A stretch of 35,740 bases of DNA. Source: Bacteroidota bacterium (lineage in GTDB: Bacteria; Bacteroidota; Bacteroidia; Cytophagales; Cyclobacteriaceae). Below the pieces are notes generated by a model, which searched no databases, was not told the origin of the DNA, and saw nothing but the letters and a program-made list of their open reading frames with translations. The DNA lies in assembly GCA_023393375.1 (NCBI GenBank), contig JAEWLI010000169.1:1-35740 (forward strand). Direction: 5' to 3'. The position numbers were made by a program, and so were the translations under genes. Below, piece after piece: positions 7,972 to 17,516 of the stretch; position 1 is the stretch's first letter; the number at the start of each line of letters is the position of its first letter.

Positions 7972-8328
7972 TTATCTGAGGTCTTTCTGATCCCAGGGCC
8001 ATTTGCCGGTAGCTTCCAATTCAAGAGTAAAACTCAAAAATGTTCTGATAAGCACAATAACGGCAAGTACGCCAAGACTTTCAAAAGATAGTTCCACTGC
8101 CACAGTATGAATAATGTCTGCGGCCACCAATATTTCAAGTCCTAACAAAATGCCTCTGGCCAATTGATGTTTGTACAGCTGGTATAAATCATGGGTGTCT
8201 TTTTTTCTGAAAATTTTTATCAGGGCGGAAAATGATGAATAAAGGACATATAAAATAATGACGCTAATCCCTAACATTTCAAGTGAAGTAGCGGCCATTT
8301 CTGAATATGTTTTAAGCACATCACTCAT
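7972..8328 (-). CDS. DUF1622 family membrane protein
   Basis: A 118-residue protein with three hydrophobic segments (about residues 13-36, 54-76, 80-100) and the family pattern: YxxYKHQLARGILLGLEILVAADIIHTV followed by LGVLAVIVLIRTFLSFTLELE and the terminal GKWPWDQ. The function of DUF1622 is unknown; members are small inner-membrane proteins found alone. Length is normal. ATG start at 8328; its promoter region is shared head-to-head with the aldo/keto reductase gene at 8502. Confidence 0.88.
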   Translation of the reverse strand: MSDVLKTYSEMAATSLEMLGISVIILYVLYSSFSALIKIFRKKDTHDLYQLYKHQLARGILLGLEILVAADIIHTVAVELSFESLGVLAVIVLIRTFLSFTLELEATGKWPWDQKDLR

Positions 8329-8468
8329 TTTTTAATTCTTTTAAATTCAAATCAATTATGAATACACATTAACTGCATGAGATGTTTGGAGGGTTTTTGC
8401 TTGGTTTATTTTTTTTCCATCAAAATATTTGAATTTACCTGAACCATCCTCAAATTGATTTTATGTTT

Positions 8469-8476
8469 TAAATTTG
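8469..8476 (+). promoter_or_regulatory. Candidate -7 element of aldo/keto reductase gene
   Basis: TAAATTTG matches TAnnTTTG and lies 25 bp before the ATG at 8502, the usual distance for a short leader. The nearest upstream TTG (8455-8457) is too close for a standard spacer. Confidence 0.33.
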
Positions 8477-8501
8477 TGTATAAACTAAATCTACTTTTAT
8501 C

Positions 8502-9488
8502 ATGCAATACAGGATCTTAGGTAAAACCGGCTGGAAAATTTCAGAAATTTCATTGGGCACGTGGCAGGTAGGAGGGAAATGGGGCAATCATTTCGACCAT
8601 GACAATGCCGATAAGATCATTAATGCCGCTATTGATAATGGTATAAATTTTATAGATACTGCCGATGTATATTCTGACAAACTGAGTGAAGCCGCAGTAG
8701 CCAAAGTGGTAAAGCAGCGAAAAGAGGAGGTTTATATTGCCACGAAGTGCGGCAGACAAATCGCACCGCATGTAAACGCTGGTTATACGGTAGAAAGGTT
8801 AAGGGGCTTTGTTGAGAGTAGTTTATCAAACATGAAGGTTGATGTCATTGACCTGATCCAGTTACACTGTCCACCTACTGAGGTATATTATCGCCCGGAA
8901 ATATTCGGGTTGTTCGATGACCTGAAAAAGGAGGGAAAAATCCGTCACCTGGGTGTGAGCGTAGAAAAAGTAGAGGAAGCGATTAAGGCAATAGAATTTC
9001 CAAATGTTGCTGCTGTTCAGATCATTTTCAACATCTTCCGCCATCGTCCTTCCGAATTATTTTTCAAACTTGCCAAAGAAAAAAATGTGGGAATTATAGC
9101 GCGTGTGCCACTTGCCAGTGGGTTACTTTCCGGCAAATTCGATAAAAACACTTCTTTTGGAGAGCAAGACCACCGCAATTTCAACAGGGAAGGGGCGGCT
9201 TTTGATAAAGGTGAAACTTTTTCCGGAATTAATTACGATCTCGGTCTTGAAACGGTAGAGGAGATAAAAAAGGTTTTTGATGGTAACACACCCCTTGCAG
9301 CTTCTGCCATTCGATGGATATTGATGTTTCAGGAAGTGAGTACGGTTATCCCTGGTGCTTCGCGGCCCGAGCAGATTTTATCAAATATTAAAGCTTCCGA
9401 ATTACCTGAGATCACCACAGCTCAAATGAATGAAGTGAGAAGGATTTATGACGCAAAAATAAAACCACAGGTTCACCATTTGTGGTAG
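8502..9488 (+). CDS. Aldo/keto reductase
   Basis: A 328-residue cytoplasmic NADPH-dependent oxidoreductase with a TIM-barrel fold. The catalytic tetrad is complete: D52 and Y57 (FIDTADVYS), K82 (IATKCG) and H122 (LIQLHCPP). The start MQYRILGKTGWKISEISLGTWQVGG is typical of the AKR11/YghZ-like branch, as is VIPGASRPEQILSNI near the C-terminus (NADP-binding loop). The substrate is not readable from the sequence; the branch usually reduces small aldehydes or ketosugars. It is monocistronic, read away from DUF1622. Confidence 0.94.
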   Translation: MQYRILGKTGWKISEISLGTWQVGGKWGNHFDHDNADKIINAAIDNGINFIDTADVYSDKLSEAAVAKVVKQRKEEVYIATKCGRQIAPHVNAGYTVERLRGFVESSLSNMKVDVIDLIQLHCPPTEVYYRPEIFGLFDDLKKEGKIRHLGVSVEKVEEAIKAIEFPNVAAVQIIFNIFRHRPSELFFKLAKEKNVGIIARVPLASGLLSGKFDKNTSFGEQDHRNFNREGAAFDKGETFSGINYDLGLETVEEIKKVFDGNTPLAASAIRWILMFQEVSTVIPGASRPEQILSNIKASELPEITTAQMNEVRRIYDAKIKPQVHHLW

Positions 9489-9856
9489 CTCTAAATACAA
9501 TATCCTACCAAGGTTTTAAGGCTATTCTTGTTATTATTCGTGTAAATGTATCATACGCCAAAGTATGTGTAACATATTTAGTGCTCATAACAATAGATCT
9601 TAACCTATTTTTGCTTCACTTAACTTAAAGGTTAGATAAAAACCTATTATAACCCTAAATAAAGCCTGTCAGTATTCCTGTGTTGACGACAGGCGTATTA
9701 ATTATTCCGTAATAATTTAATTAAGCTAAAGGTGAATAATGCTTCGATGGGCTCGTACTTAACCGGCCTTCTAAAGCTTCATCCACAGTGATTTATAAAT
9801 GAAAAGATAGTTGAATAAAGGTTTGAAAAAATGGTAGAAATATAAATATTTATATT
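9489..9856. other. Intergenic stretch without a gene
   Basis: No coding frame with protein-like content. It holds a small CATAC/GTATG hairpin around 9551-9566 and the inverted repeat at 9664-9694, and otherwise AT-rich spacer leading to the GH30 gene. Confidence 0.6.
9664..9694 (+). terminator. Possible weak terminator hairpin
   Basis: GCCTGTC (9664-9670) and GACAGGC (9688-9694) form a 7-bp GC-rich stem, followed by an AT-rich but not T-rich stretch. It lies 175 bp after the aldo/keto reductase stop. Its role is uncertain. Confidence 0.3.
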
Positions 9857-11500
9857 ATGGTAAAATTAATTAGAAACTCCAGGCAGTTGGGCATCCTTCT
9901 GCTTCTTATGTTTGTTCTTTTTTCATGTGGCAAAGATGAAGATGAAACACCAATAACCAATGCTTCCCTTTCATTCGTTGAAAGTACAATTCCTTAGGGG
10001 GATTTGTCATTTGAAAGTGGAAAAATCACCCTGGAAGTAGAGTGGGCATTTACGAAATGGACTGTAAAAACAGGAACTGTCCTTGAAGGAGCTGGGTTTA
10101 TTATAGATATTCTCCCATCCAATGGTGGAGTAGAAGATAAAGGAGCTACAAATACCAAAATCGTTGTTACTTATAAAAGCAACAGTTCAAATATACGTAA
10201 TAGTCAGGAACTTGTATTACGATCACCGGACAATAGCTTGACTCAGACAATTGTGATCAATCAAACGGCAAAACCTGTAATACATACGAACATAACCGTT
10301 AATCCGGAAACTACTTATCAAACCATTTCAGGATTTGGTGGGGCTGCTATTTGGCATGCGCTCCCACTTTCTGACAGTCATATACAAAACCTGTTGGGTA
10401 CCGGTGAAAATGACCTCGGGCTTTCTATTGTGAGGGTAAGGATAGCACCAAACGAAAACGATTGGACCAATGAAGTGAGTATGCTTCAGAAGATGGAAAC
10501 CTATGGTGTGAAAATTCTGGCATCACCCTGGTCACCCCCAGGTAAATGGAAAGAAAACACACAAACCAATCCACTGATTAACGGACACTTAAAGGAAGAT
10601 AATTATGCAGATTATGCGGCATATTTAAATAGATATGTGGAAGAAATGGCGACCGAAAACATAGTAATTGATGCTATTTCTATTCAGAATGAACCTGATT
10701 GGAAAGCAGATTATGAATCTTGTGAATGGACACCTGCACAATTGTTTAACTTTGTACGGGATCATGCCCATGCCATTAAAAATACCAAGGTAGTGGCATC
10801 TGAATCATTAAGTTTCAATGTAGCTTACACAGATCCTATTCTCAATGACCCTGTTGCGGTTGAAAATATACATATTGTGGGAGGACATTTATATGCAAAC
10901 AGAATACCCACTCCATATACTCTTGCCGAACAAAAAGGGAAAGAAATATGGATGACCGAATATTTGCTCAATAGGCCTACAGGTGTAGGTGCTTTGACGC
11001 CTGAAGTTTGGGCAACTTTGTCGGAAAAAGTGATATGGGACGAGACCATAGAAATGTTGGATGGTATCCATCTGAGCATGGCATCCAATTGGCATGCCTA
11101 TATCTACTGGTACATGAGGCGTTATTATGCATTCTTGGGAGATGGAACAGGAGGAACAGTAAATGGAGAAATACTAAAAAGGGGATATGCCTTCTCACAC
11201 TTTTCAAAGTTTGTCCGCCCTGGTTATGAAAGGATCAACCTCGGGATGGAGAATAATGCCGCAGGATTAAAAATTACGGCTTACAAGGGTGATAATAAAA
11301 TTGTGGCGGTTATTCTCAATACCAGCAACTCACCTGTTTATGGTGTAAATTTCCTGAATGCTCAAAATATAACATCCGCAGAAATGTATACCACTTCTGA
11401 GTTTGTGAACAGAGAAGCAGAGCCATTAACACCTGAAGACAATAAAGTAACGTTGGATTTGGCATCCCGTAGTGTTACTACTGTGGTGATGCAATTCTAA
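9857..11500 (+). pseudogene. BACON-GH30 lipoprotein (xylanase-like) interrupted by an in-frame amber codon
   Basis: From ATG 9857 the frame encodes a lipoprotein signal (MVKLIRN...FVLFSC, Cys24) and about 46 residues, then hits TAG at 9995-9997. The same frame continues open to the stop at 11500. After the stop come a BACON-like beta domain (about 10000-10270: SGKITLEVEWAFTKWTVKTG, ending TIVINQTA) and a family 30 glycoside hydrolase barrel starting ISGFGGA. The acid/base Glu is in IQNEP (codon 10691) and the nucleophile Glu is in WMTEY (codon 10958). A C-terminal beta domain closes the protein. The pattern resembles GH30 subfamily 8 glucuronoxylanases, which cut xylan at glucuronate branches. 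Without readthrough or a sequencing error the catalytic part lacks its export signal. A TTG at 10004 preceded by AGGGGGAT could restart translation, but the product would stay in the cytoplasm. Confidence 0.88.
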
Positions 11501-11505
11501 GAATT

Positions 11506-11555
11506 AATTAACCCTGTAAGGAGCCATTTTTACAGGGTTAATTATTTTGTTTTTT
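11506..11555 (+). terminator. Strong intrinsic terminator after GH30 gene
   Basis: AATTAACCCTGTAA (11506-11519) and TTACAGGGTTAATT (11530-11543) form a perfect 14-bp stem with a 10-nt loop, followed by ATTTTGTTTTTT. It begins 5 bp after the GH30 stop. A well-kept terminator suggests the gene decayed recently, if at all. Confidence 0.88.
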
Positions 11556-12378
11556 CTGACTTGTCCGTTTTTTTTTAAAGTATGTGTTTTGAGGATACTG
11601 AAGGCGTTTTATTATACAATTGACCGCACTAACTTGCACGAATGCCTCATTCCTGAAAGATACGTAGTGTTTTCATTCTATCGAATGTTCATGAAAGCCA
11701 CAACGGGATGATTATCACCAGCAGAGGGTGCAGCCCTGTAATTCATTTGGGTCACAACGCCCGAAACGGATTGTCATTCCGATCCCGAAAGTTTTAAAGT
11801 TTTCGGGAGAGGAATCTAAGGCTTGGGAAAAAACGATTTCCCACCACTTTCAGTCACGTCCCATACGGGACTATTTTGCGTGTATTTTTTCTGACAACTT
11901 TTTGTATTTGATTATTTGTATGAATAGGAGAATAGAATTATTGACTGGAACCAATCCCAGCGGGATGCAAGCTTGGTAGAAACTTGAATATGTAACGGTA
12001 TAAAGTGCTGTTAGTCACGTAACAAATATCTTTCACTCCACCCGATACAAGTTTCTCTTAAGTTGATGACAATGAATAACTTAAGTAAGAACTATTGAGG
12101 GTATTATACTCAATTTTAGTAGTAAAGTAGCTTAAAGGTTACTTGTCATTTAAGATCATAACCAAACATTATGTTATGGTGGGAGAGAGGCTGCTTAGTT
12201 TCCTTTTGGTTGAATTCCTGAACCTGAGATATAGACGGTTAAGACCTGTATCCATATCGGTTCATTTGGAGTTTCGGCATTTTTTATTACCTTTAATATG
12301 GTTTCGGCGGATGCTGAATTGATTTCACTATATGAACATAGCACCGAAACGTTTTGTGTTATTTAATAATGAAAACTA
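11556..12378. other. Gene-poor stretch with hairpins and repeat remnants
   Basis: No convincing gene. A frame at 11728-11979 is open, but its product has no protein-like character and coincides with the hairpin cluster listed separately. Around 11945-11985 (CCAATCCCAGCGGGATGCAA, then TTGGTAGAAA) the text resembles short dispersed intergenic repeats of Bacteroidota. From 12000 to 12378 only AT-rich spacer is seen. Confidence 0.6.
11783..11871. repeat. Cluster of three short palindromes
   Basis: TCCCGAAA/TTTCGGGA (11783-11790 and 11801-11808), TGGGAAA/TTTCCCA (11824-11830 and 11837-11843) and GTCCC/GGGAC (11858-11862 and 11867-11871) follow one another within 89 bp. This looks like the remains of a dispersed intergenic palindromic element. 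Confidence 0.5.
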
Positions 12379-14448
12379 ATGACAAAGAAAGAAATCAAAG
12401 TATCTTCCGAGTTTAAAGCTCAGACAACAAAAGCAATAATATCTATAAACCTTTTTATTTTGACATATTTACTCATGTTAGTTTTTGCAGTGGGTTTGAC
12501 AGTATTGTGCGTTTATGGAGGAATAATGTTAATAGCAATCCGACCAATGTTTGTAACGATAGCATTGGGAATAGGATTAGCCAGTTTAGGTATTCTGGTA
12601 TTGTTTTTTTTACTTAAATTTATATTCCAATCGCACAAAATTGATCGCTCGCATCTTATAGAAATTAGAAAGGCTGATGAACCTAAGCTTTTTAATCTAA
12701 TAGACGAGATTGTCAAAAAAGTTGATACCAACTTTCCGAAAAAAGTTTATTTATCTGCGGATGTCAATGCTGCGGTTTTCTATGATTCTAGTTTTTGGAG
12801 TATGTTTTTTCCTATCAAAAAAAACCTTCAAATAGGTTTAGGTTTGGTCAACACGGTTTCCAAATCGGAACTTACAGCTATTTTGAGCCACGAATTTGGT
12901 CATTTTTCACAAAGGACAATGAAGGTTGGAAGCTATGTTTACAATGTAAATCAAGTAATATTTAACCTCTTATTTGACAATGAGTCTTACGATAATCTTA
13001 TTCAAAGGTGGGCTAATGTAAGTGGATATTTTTCAATTTTTGTAGTTATGGCGGTTAAAATTATTGAAGGTATTAAATGGGTGTTAAAACAAATGTATGG
13101 AATAGTAAATAAAAGCTATATGGGATTGTCGAGAGAAATGGAGTTTCACGCTGATGAAATTGCAGCTAATGTAACTGGATATGAGCCATTAAAAAATTCT
13201 TTGCTCAGATTGTCATTAGCAGACCATTCTTTTAATAATGTGCTATCATTTTATGAGAGAAAAATTGCCTATAATCAAAAATCTGAGAATATTTTTAGAG
13301 ACCACTTATTCGTAACAAACTTTATTGCACAAGACAACAATATTGAAATTAGAAATAATTTACCCCAAATATCAGAGAACGAATTAAACAAATTTAATAA
13401 GTCGAAATTGGTTATTAAGGACCAATGGGCTTCGCATCCAAGTACAGAAGACAGAATAGCAATGTTGGAGAAAACCGGATTATCTGCTAAAAATATAGAT
13501 AATGAATCTGCCAACTCGTTATTTACAGACATTGAAAGAACACAAAGAGAATTTACAAGTAAGATGTTTAATAAAGTTGTTTACACTGGTGAGTGCTCAG
13601 CTATTCCTTTTGAATCATTTCAAGCAGATTTTAAGAAGGAATTTTTGGAAAGTACATTTCCAAAGGTGTATAATGGTTATTATGACAATAAAAATCCTTT
13701 GTTTTTCGATATACAGCATGTGGAACATTATTCAGAGGATATCAAACCAGAAGAATTATTTTCTGAAAACAAAATAGAAATCGTTTATACTGCATTATCG
13801 TTACAAAGCGACATTGATGCAATCAAACAAATTTCAGATAAAACTTTAGATGTTAAAACATTTGATTATGATGGTATTAAATACACAAAAAAGGACTGTA
13901 ACGATCTTCTGCAAAAACTTGAATTAGATCTAAAAAATCTAAATGAATTGATAAAACTAAATGACATCAGAATATATAGATTTTTTAGTGCCATGGAAAG
14001 TGATACTACCAACTATTCTGTATTAGAAAAATTGTACAACCAATTATTTGATTATGATAAAGATTTTGACTCTAAGTATGATGTCTATATAAAACTATCA
14101 AACGCATTACAATTTATTAATTTCACAACGCCTTTTGAGCAAATTAAAGCAAATTTCATAAGTATTGTGCCTTTAGAAGAAGAATTGAAAAAAGGAATTC
14201 GTGAGTTGTTAGAAAACCAGGATTATCAAACTGAATTAACCAAGGACATCAAAGATAATTTTGAATTGTACCTTTCTAAAAATTGGCAATATTTTGGAAA
14301 TGAAATATACCTTGACAAAAATTTGGAAATATTATTTACTGCTATGAATAACTACGCTTTTCTTTTGTCACGAGGTTACTTTTTGATAAAGCAGAAGTTA
14401 TTGAATTATCAGGTAGATTTAATGAAAACCACACACACCAGCGTATAG
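12379..14448 (+). CDS. M48 family zinc metallopeptidase, membrane-anchored
   Basis: A 689-residue protein. Two N-terminal TM helices (about residues 19-50 and 58-85) are followed by a peptidase M48 domain: LSHEFGH with zinc ligands H171 and H175 and catalytic E172, and third ligand E255 in EMEFHADEIAA. A hydrophobic stretch around 205-235 lies between them, as in HtpX and Ste24-like enzymes. The remaining approximately 350 residues, beyond a W-A-S-H-P-S-T-E-D-R-I segment (typical of the M48 C-terminal end), form a charged helix-rich region I do not recognise. HtpX relatives degrade damaged membrane proteins, with the active site facing the cytoplasm; this enzyme is more than twice the HtpX length. 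It is the first gene of an AT-rich same-strand group. Confidence 0.9.
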   Translation: MTKKEIKVSSEFKAQTTKAIISINLFILTYLLMLVFAVGLTVLCVYGGIMLIAIRPMFVTIALGIGLASLGILVLFFLLKFIFQSHKIDRSHLIEIRKADEPKLFNLIDEIVKKVDTNFPKKVYLSADVNAAVFYDSSFWSMFFPIKKNLQIGLGLVNTVSKSELTAILSHEFGHFSQRTMKVGSYVYNVNQVIFNLLFDNESYDNLIQRWANVSGYFSIFVVMAVKIIEGIKWVLKQMYGIVNKSYMGLSREMEFHADEIAANVTGYEPLKNSLLRLSLADHSFNNVLSFYERKIAYNQKSENIFRDHLFVTNFIAQDNNIEIRNNLPQISENELNKFNKSKLVIKDQWASHPSTEDRIAMLEKTGLSAKNIDNESANSLFTDIERTQREFTSKMFNKVVYTGECSAIPFESFQADFKKEFLESTFPKVYNGYYDNKNPLFFDIQHVEHYSEDIKPEELFSENKIEIVYTALSLQSDIDAIKQISDKTLDVKTFDYDGIKYTKKDCNDLLQKLELDLKNLNELIKLNDIRIYRFFSAMESDTTNYSVLEKLYNQLFDYDKDFDSKYDVYIKLSNALQFINFTTPFEQIKANFISIVPLEEELKKGIRELLENQDYQTELTKDIKDNFELYLSKNWQYFGNEIYLDKNLEILFTAMNNYAFLLSRGYFLIKQKLLNYQVDLMKTTHTSV

Positions 14449-14470
14449 TTGCAAAAGAGGGTTGGTAAAT

Positions 14471-14941
14471 ATGGCTAAAGTATTTTACATACCGTATGCG
14501 AAGTTCGAAATTCACAGTGAATTTAGTCAGGAAGAGCTAATTGCTAAGATTAGAAACCGAATTTCAAACCATGATATATTTGGGGAATTAACCGCTAAAA
14601 ATAAAGGGCAATTCTCTGGTTCAATCAACTTAACACCTGGCGAATTTCAAATCAGAAAACGACTTAACTACAGATACGGATTCAACGCAACAATTAGGAG
14701 AAGAGTAGTAAAAATGGACACTGGATCGAAAGTCAAAATAACTCTTAAACTTCCAACTATTGTCTATATCTTCTTGGTATTTAGTTGCATTTATTGGTCA
14801 TTAATGGAATCCTCGATTATTAATTCTTTTGAAGATTTGATTTTTATAATTGGTGGACTGGCATTCACTTACCTTATGACTTTCTTTGGATTTAACATGG
14901 GTGCTGGGGCATCTTTGGATACATTATATGAACTGGTATAA
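14471..14941 (+). CDS. Two-TM hypothetical protein
   Basis: A 156-residue protein using the ATG at 14471; a TTG three codons earlier is less likely. The first 90 residues are soluble, beta-rich and basic (FEIHSEFSQEELIAKIRNRI, GSINLTPGEFQIRKRLNYRY). Two TM helices follow (about 95-113 and 122-140), ending with NMGAGASLDTLYELV. No family recognised. It starts 22 bp after the M48 peptidase and is probably in the same transcript, so it may be a partner or substrate of that protease. Confidence 0.8.
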   Translation: MAKVFYIPYAKFEIHSEFSQEELIAKIRNRISNHDIFGELTAKNKGQFSGSINLTPGEFQIRKRLNYRYGFNATIRRRVVKMDTGSKVKITLKLPTIVYIFLVFSCIYWSLMESSIINSFEDLIFIIGGLAFTYLMTFFGFNMGAGASLDTLYELV

Positions 14942-14956
14942 ACGGCCACTAAATCG

Positions 14957-15469
14957 ATGAAGAAGCTTTTTATCATATTAGTTTATCTGTTATTCTTAAG
15001 TTCATGTGACAAGATTGTCAATAAAGGGAAAAATATTGTAAAGAAAACAAAAGATAAAATTATACATAAAACTGAAAATGTTGTTAATAATACGTTTCCA
15101 CAGTTTGATTCATATACTCCTGATACAGAATTCAATAAAGAAAGATTTTCAGAATATTTAGAAGTAGAAATTTCACATGATATTTCTAATATATATTCTT
15201 ATAGAGATTTTTTAGGGATAGATTATTTAGTTCAAATATCTTTTAATTGTGACTCTACTACTATACATAGAATAATTGATTTTAAAAATATGAAGATGTC
15301 TGATAACCATGATAGCGGTTTGTATCATTCACTTGAATTGTCGTGGTGGGATAAATCAGCTATTGCAAAAATTAAACCTTATGTGATAGGAGAAGAATAT
15401 AAATTTTGGAAGTATTTATGGTTTGATGAAGAAACTCAAACTGCTTATTATCAAGAGTTTAGTATGTAG
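14957..15469 (+). CDS. Lipoprotein, unknown function
   Basis: A 170-residue protein beginning MKKLFIILVYLLFLSSC, a lipoprotein signal with Cys17. A Lys-rich amphipathic stretch (KIVNKGKNIVKKTKDKIIHK) follows, then a folded C-terminal half with many aromatic residues. No family recognised. It is 15 bp after the two-TM gene, so probably co-transcribed. Base composition is very AT-rich, as in the following two genes. Confidence 0.82.
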   Translation: MKKLFIILVYLLFLSSCDKIVNKGKNIVKKTKDKIIHKTENVVNNTFPQFDSYTPDTEFNKERFSEYLEVEISHDISNIYSYRDFLGIDYLVQISFNCDSTTIHRIIDFKNMKMSDNHDSGLYHSLELSWWDKSAIAKIKPYVIGEEYKFWKYLWFDEETQTAYYQEFSM

Positions 15470-15577
15470 ATAAATAATAGTATTGCGTAACAGGTTGGTC
15501 TATGTCATAGCAAATTCTTTTGTGGTACCAGTACATACAACCGAATCGTAATTGGGTAATTTAAGTATCAGAAAAAT

Positions 15578-16777
15578 ATGAAGAATTATTTTATAATAAT
15601 ATCCAACGTTATTAATTATTATATAAAAGATTTACTTATAATAATACTGTGTATTTTTTGTTTTTCATCAATTTATGCTCAAAGTATTGATGGAATTTGG
15701 ATTGCCAGTATTCATTCATATGATGACACTGGATCATCAAGCTCAATTGGTCCGACTCTTTTTTTAAACGATTCTATTTTTACTGAATATTCAAAAGGAT
15801 CATATAAATTATCAAAAAATCAATTAGAAATTCATATACCAAATATTATAAAAGCCTCCGGCAAATTTCATCATACTAATAATTATTTTCAACTCCAGAT
15901 TGATACTACATATGGAATCATGAAAAAAGGAGAAAAGAAATTTATTAATAATTTATATATAGGAAAAAAGTTTTCTAATCCAGGCAGTACAGATATTGAT
16001 CTGGAAGAATATTTATTTTCTGATCTTTGGTTAGTTGAAAATAAAGAAAATATAACCTATGAAGTATGGAAATTTCATAATAATTCTGAGGTAATTAAAG
16101 ATGATGGATATACTGTTAGAGAAACAAGATACAGATATTATAAATTTTACAATCAAATATTTATTGATTTATTTGATAATAAAACGTTATGTTATTTATT
16201 AGACGTACAGGAAGAGAATTTGGAGTTCGAGTGTTTTAATTGGGATATATTTACAGATGAACCTAATAATGAATTGAGCTCATTTGAATCTCAACATCTT
16301 TTATTTAAAAAGATAAAATATCCATCTGATGAAGAATACCATGATATGAAGAATTTTTTAATAGGAAAATGGGATGGAGGTTTTATCTATGATGATAAAG
16401 TAGAAAAAAGTATAATGGATTCAGATTCCATTAATTACTCCGATGCATATAAAGAATATTTTATTTATGCAGATAGTATTATTTCAGACTCATTACAGAT
16501 TTTATTTAATAGTGATCAGTCATTAATTGTCCAACAAAATGGTTTATTAATTCGAGATAATAAATTCGTAAATAATAAAAGTAAATTTATAGGAAAATGG
16601 AAGTTAGATAAGAGTCTTAGATTTATAAGAGTTTATAATCCTGATAATAAAATTATTATCTATTTAAAGATTATGATATTAAACGAAGAAGAGGTTAGAT
16701 TTTCCTTTACTGAATTTCCTTTTGAAAATATTTATATATTTACAGAACATAAATTGATAAAGCAAAAATATGATTAA
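15578..16777 (+). CDS. Secreted protein with lipocalin-like repeats (hypothetical)
   Basis: A 399-residue protein with a long N-region and a hydrophobic signal (DLLIIILCIFCFSSIYAQ), likely cut after Ala34. Three segments open in a similar way, with a short Gly/Trp strand start: DGIWIAS (about 38), SDLWLVEN (about 149) and IGKWDGG (about 262), plus a late IGKWKLDKS. This hints at repeated lipocalin-type beta barrels. No catalytic motif seen. Very AT-rich coding sequence. It follows the lipoprotein by 108 bp. The repeat reading is tentative. Confidence 0.75.
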   Translation: MKNYFIIISNVINYYIKDLLIIILCIFCFSSIYAQSIDGIWIASIHSYDDTGSSSSIGPTLFLNDSIFTEYSKGSYKLSKNQLEIHIPNIIKASGKFHHTNNYFQLQIDTTYGIMKKGEKKFINNLYIGKKFSNPGSTDIDLEEYLFSDLWLVENKENITYEVWKFHNNSEVIKDDGYTVRETRYRYYKFYNQIFIDLFDNKTLCYLLDVQEENLEFECFNWDIFTDEPNNELSSFESQHLLFKKIKYPSDEEYHDMKNFLIGKWDGGFIYDDKVEKSIMDSDSINYSDAYKEYFIYADSIISDSLQILFNSDQSLIVQQNGLLIRDNKFVNNKSKFIGKWKLDKSLRFIRVYNPDNKIIIYLKIMILNEEEVRFSFTEFPFENIYIFTEHKLIKQKYD

Positions 16778-16925
16778 ATTGTAATAATTTAACGCAATTT
16801 ACAGAATCCAAATAGTTTTACTAGTTGTTTAGGTATTGTTGATTATTTTTATTCTGTTTCTGTTGATATAATGATGCATAAAAAATTGCTATGATAACAT
16901 CGAATAGTTACTAACAATAGTGAAT

Positions 16926-17516
16926 ATGACGAAGCAGTTTAAAGATATTACATATTTAGGTTCGGAGATTGATGATCTTGATACTTATAATCTATTACCT
17001 GATTATTTAAAAGATTTTTATCTGAATAATAATGGATTAATTGCTTATAACGGCGGACTTCATATTAGGGGATGTGTAAATTTTCCAGAATGGCATTCTC
17101 TGAAGGAATATTGGTTTGGTAAAATGAAATTGTCTCATCTGTTTTCAACAATTAATATTAATGATATTCCTTTTGCACAAGATTGTTTTGGAGATCAATA
17201 TATTATTAGAAACAATAAATTAGGTCGAGTATTAGCTGAGATAGATGAGTTTCAAGATTTAAAAATTGATTTTTGTGAATTCTTACATCAGGTAACGTCA
17301 AATGTTTATGAATTTCTTGCTATAGAGAATATAAGTCAATTTAACTTACAACCAAATCAATTAATTAATGCTTTCCCTCCTTTTTGTATGGATATTAAAC
17401 AACGAATTCTGAAACCAATTGATTTGACCGAGCGAATTACCTTTCTTAGCGAATTCTCCAAACAAATAAAAAACTTGCCTGATGGGACTAATATACAATT
17501 TGATGTAAAATTATAA
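16926..17516 (+). CDS. SMI1/KNR4 (SUKH) family protein
   Basis: A 196-residue cytoplasmic protein with no signal peptide. It has the family's hallmark run: YLKDFYLNNNGLIAYNGGLHI, a C-F-P-E-W-H-S-like turn (NFPEWHSL), DIPFAQDCFGDQYIIR and GRVLAEIDEF. SUKH proteins are best known as immunity proteins that bind and neutralise contact-dependent or polymorphic toxins. No toxin with a recognised secretion domain is present here, so it may be an orphan immunity gene. ATG 16926 is preferred over the GTG at 16920. It stands 148 bp from the previous gene and could have its own promoter. Confidence 0.86.
   Translation: MTKQFKDITYLGSEIDDLDTYNLLPDYLKDFYLNNNGLIAYNGGLHIRGCVNFPEWHSLKEYWFGKMKLSHLFSTININDIPFAQDCFGDQYIIRNNKLGRVLAEIDEFQDLKIDFCEFLHQVTSNVYEFLAIENISQFNLQPNQLINAFPPFCMDIKQRILKPIDLTERITFLSEFSKQIKNLPDGTNIQFDVKL

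Noticed and set aside
11728..11979. An 83-codon open frame in the gap after the GH30 gene
   Set aside because: It coincides with the palindrome cluster and repeat text, and the translation has no protein-like pattern.
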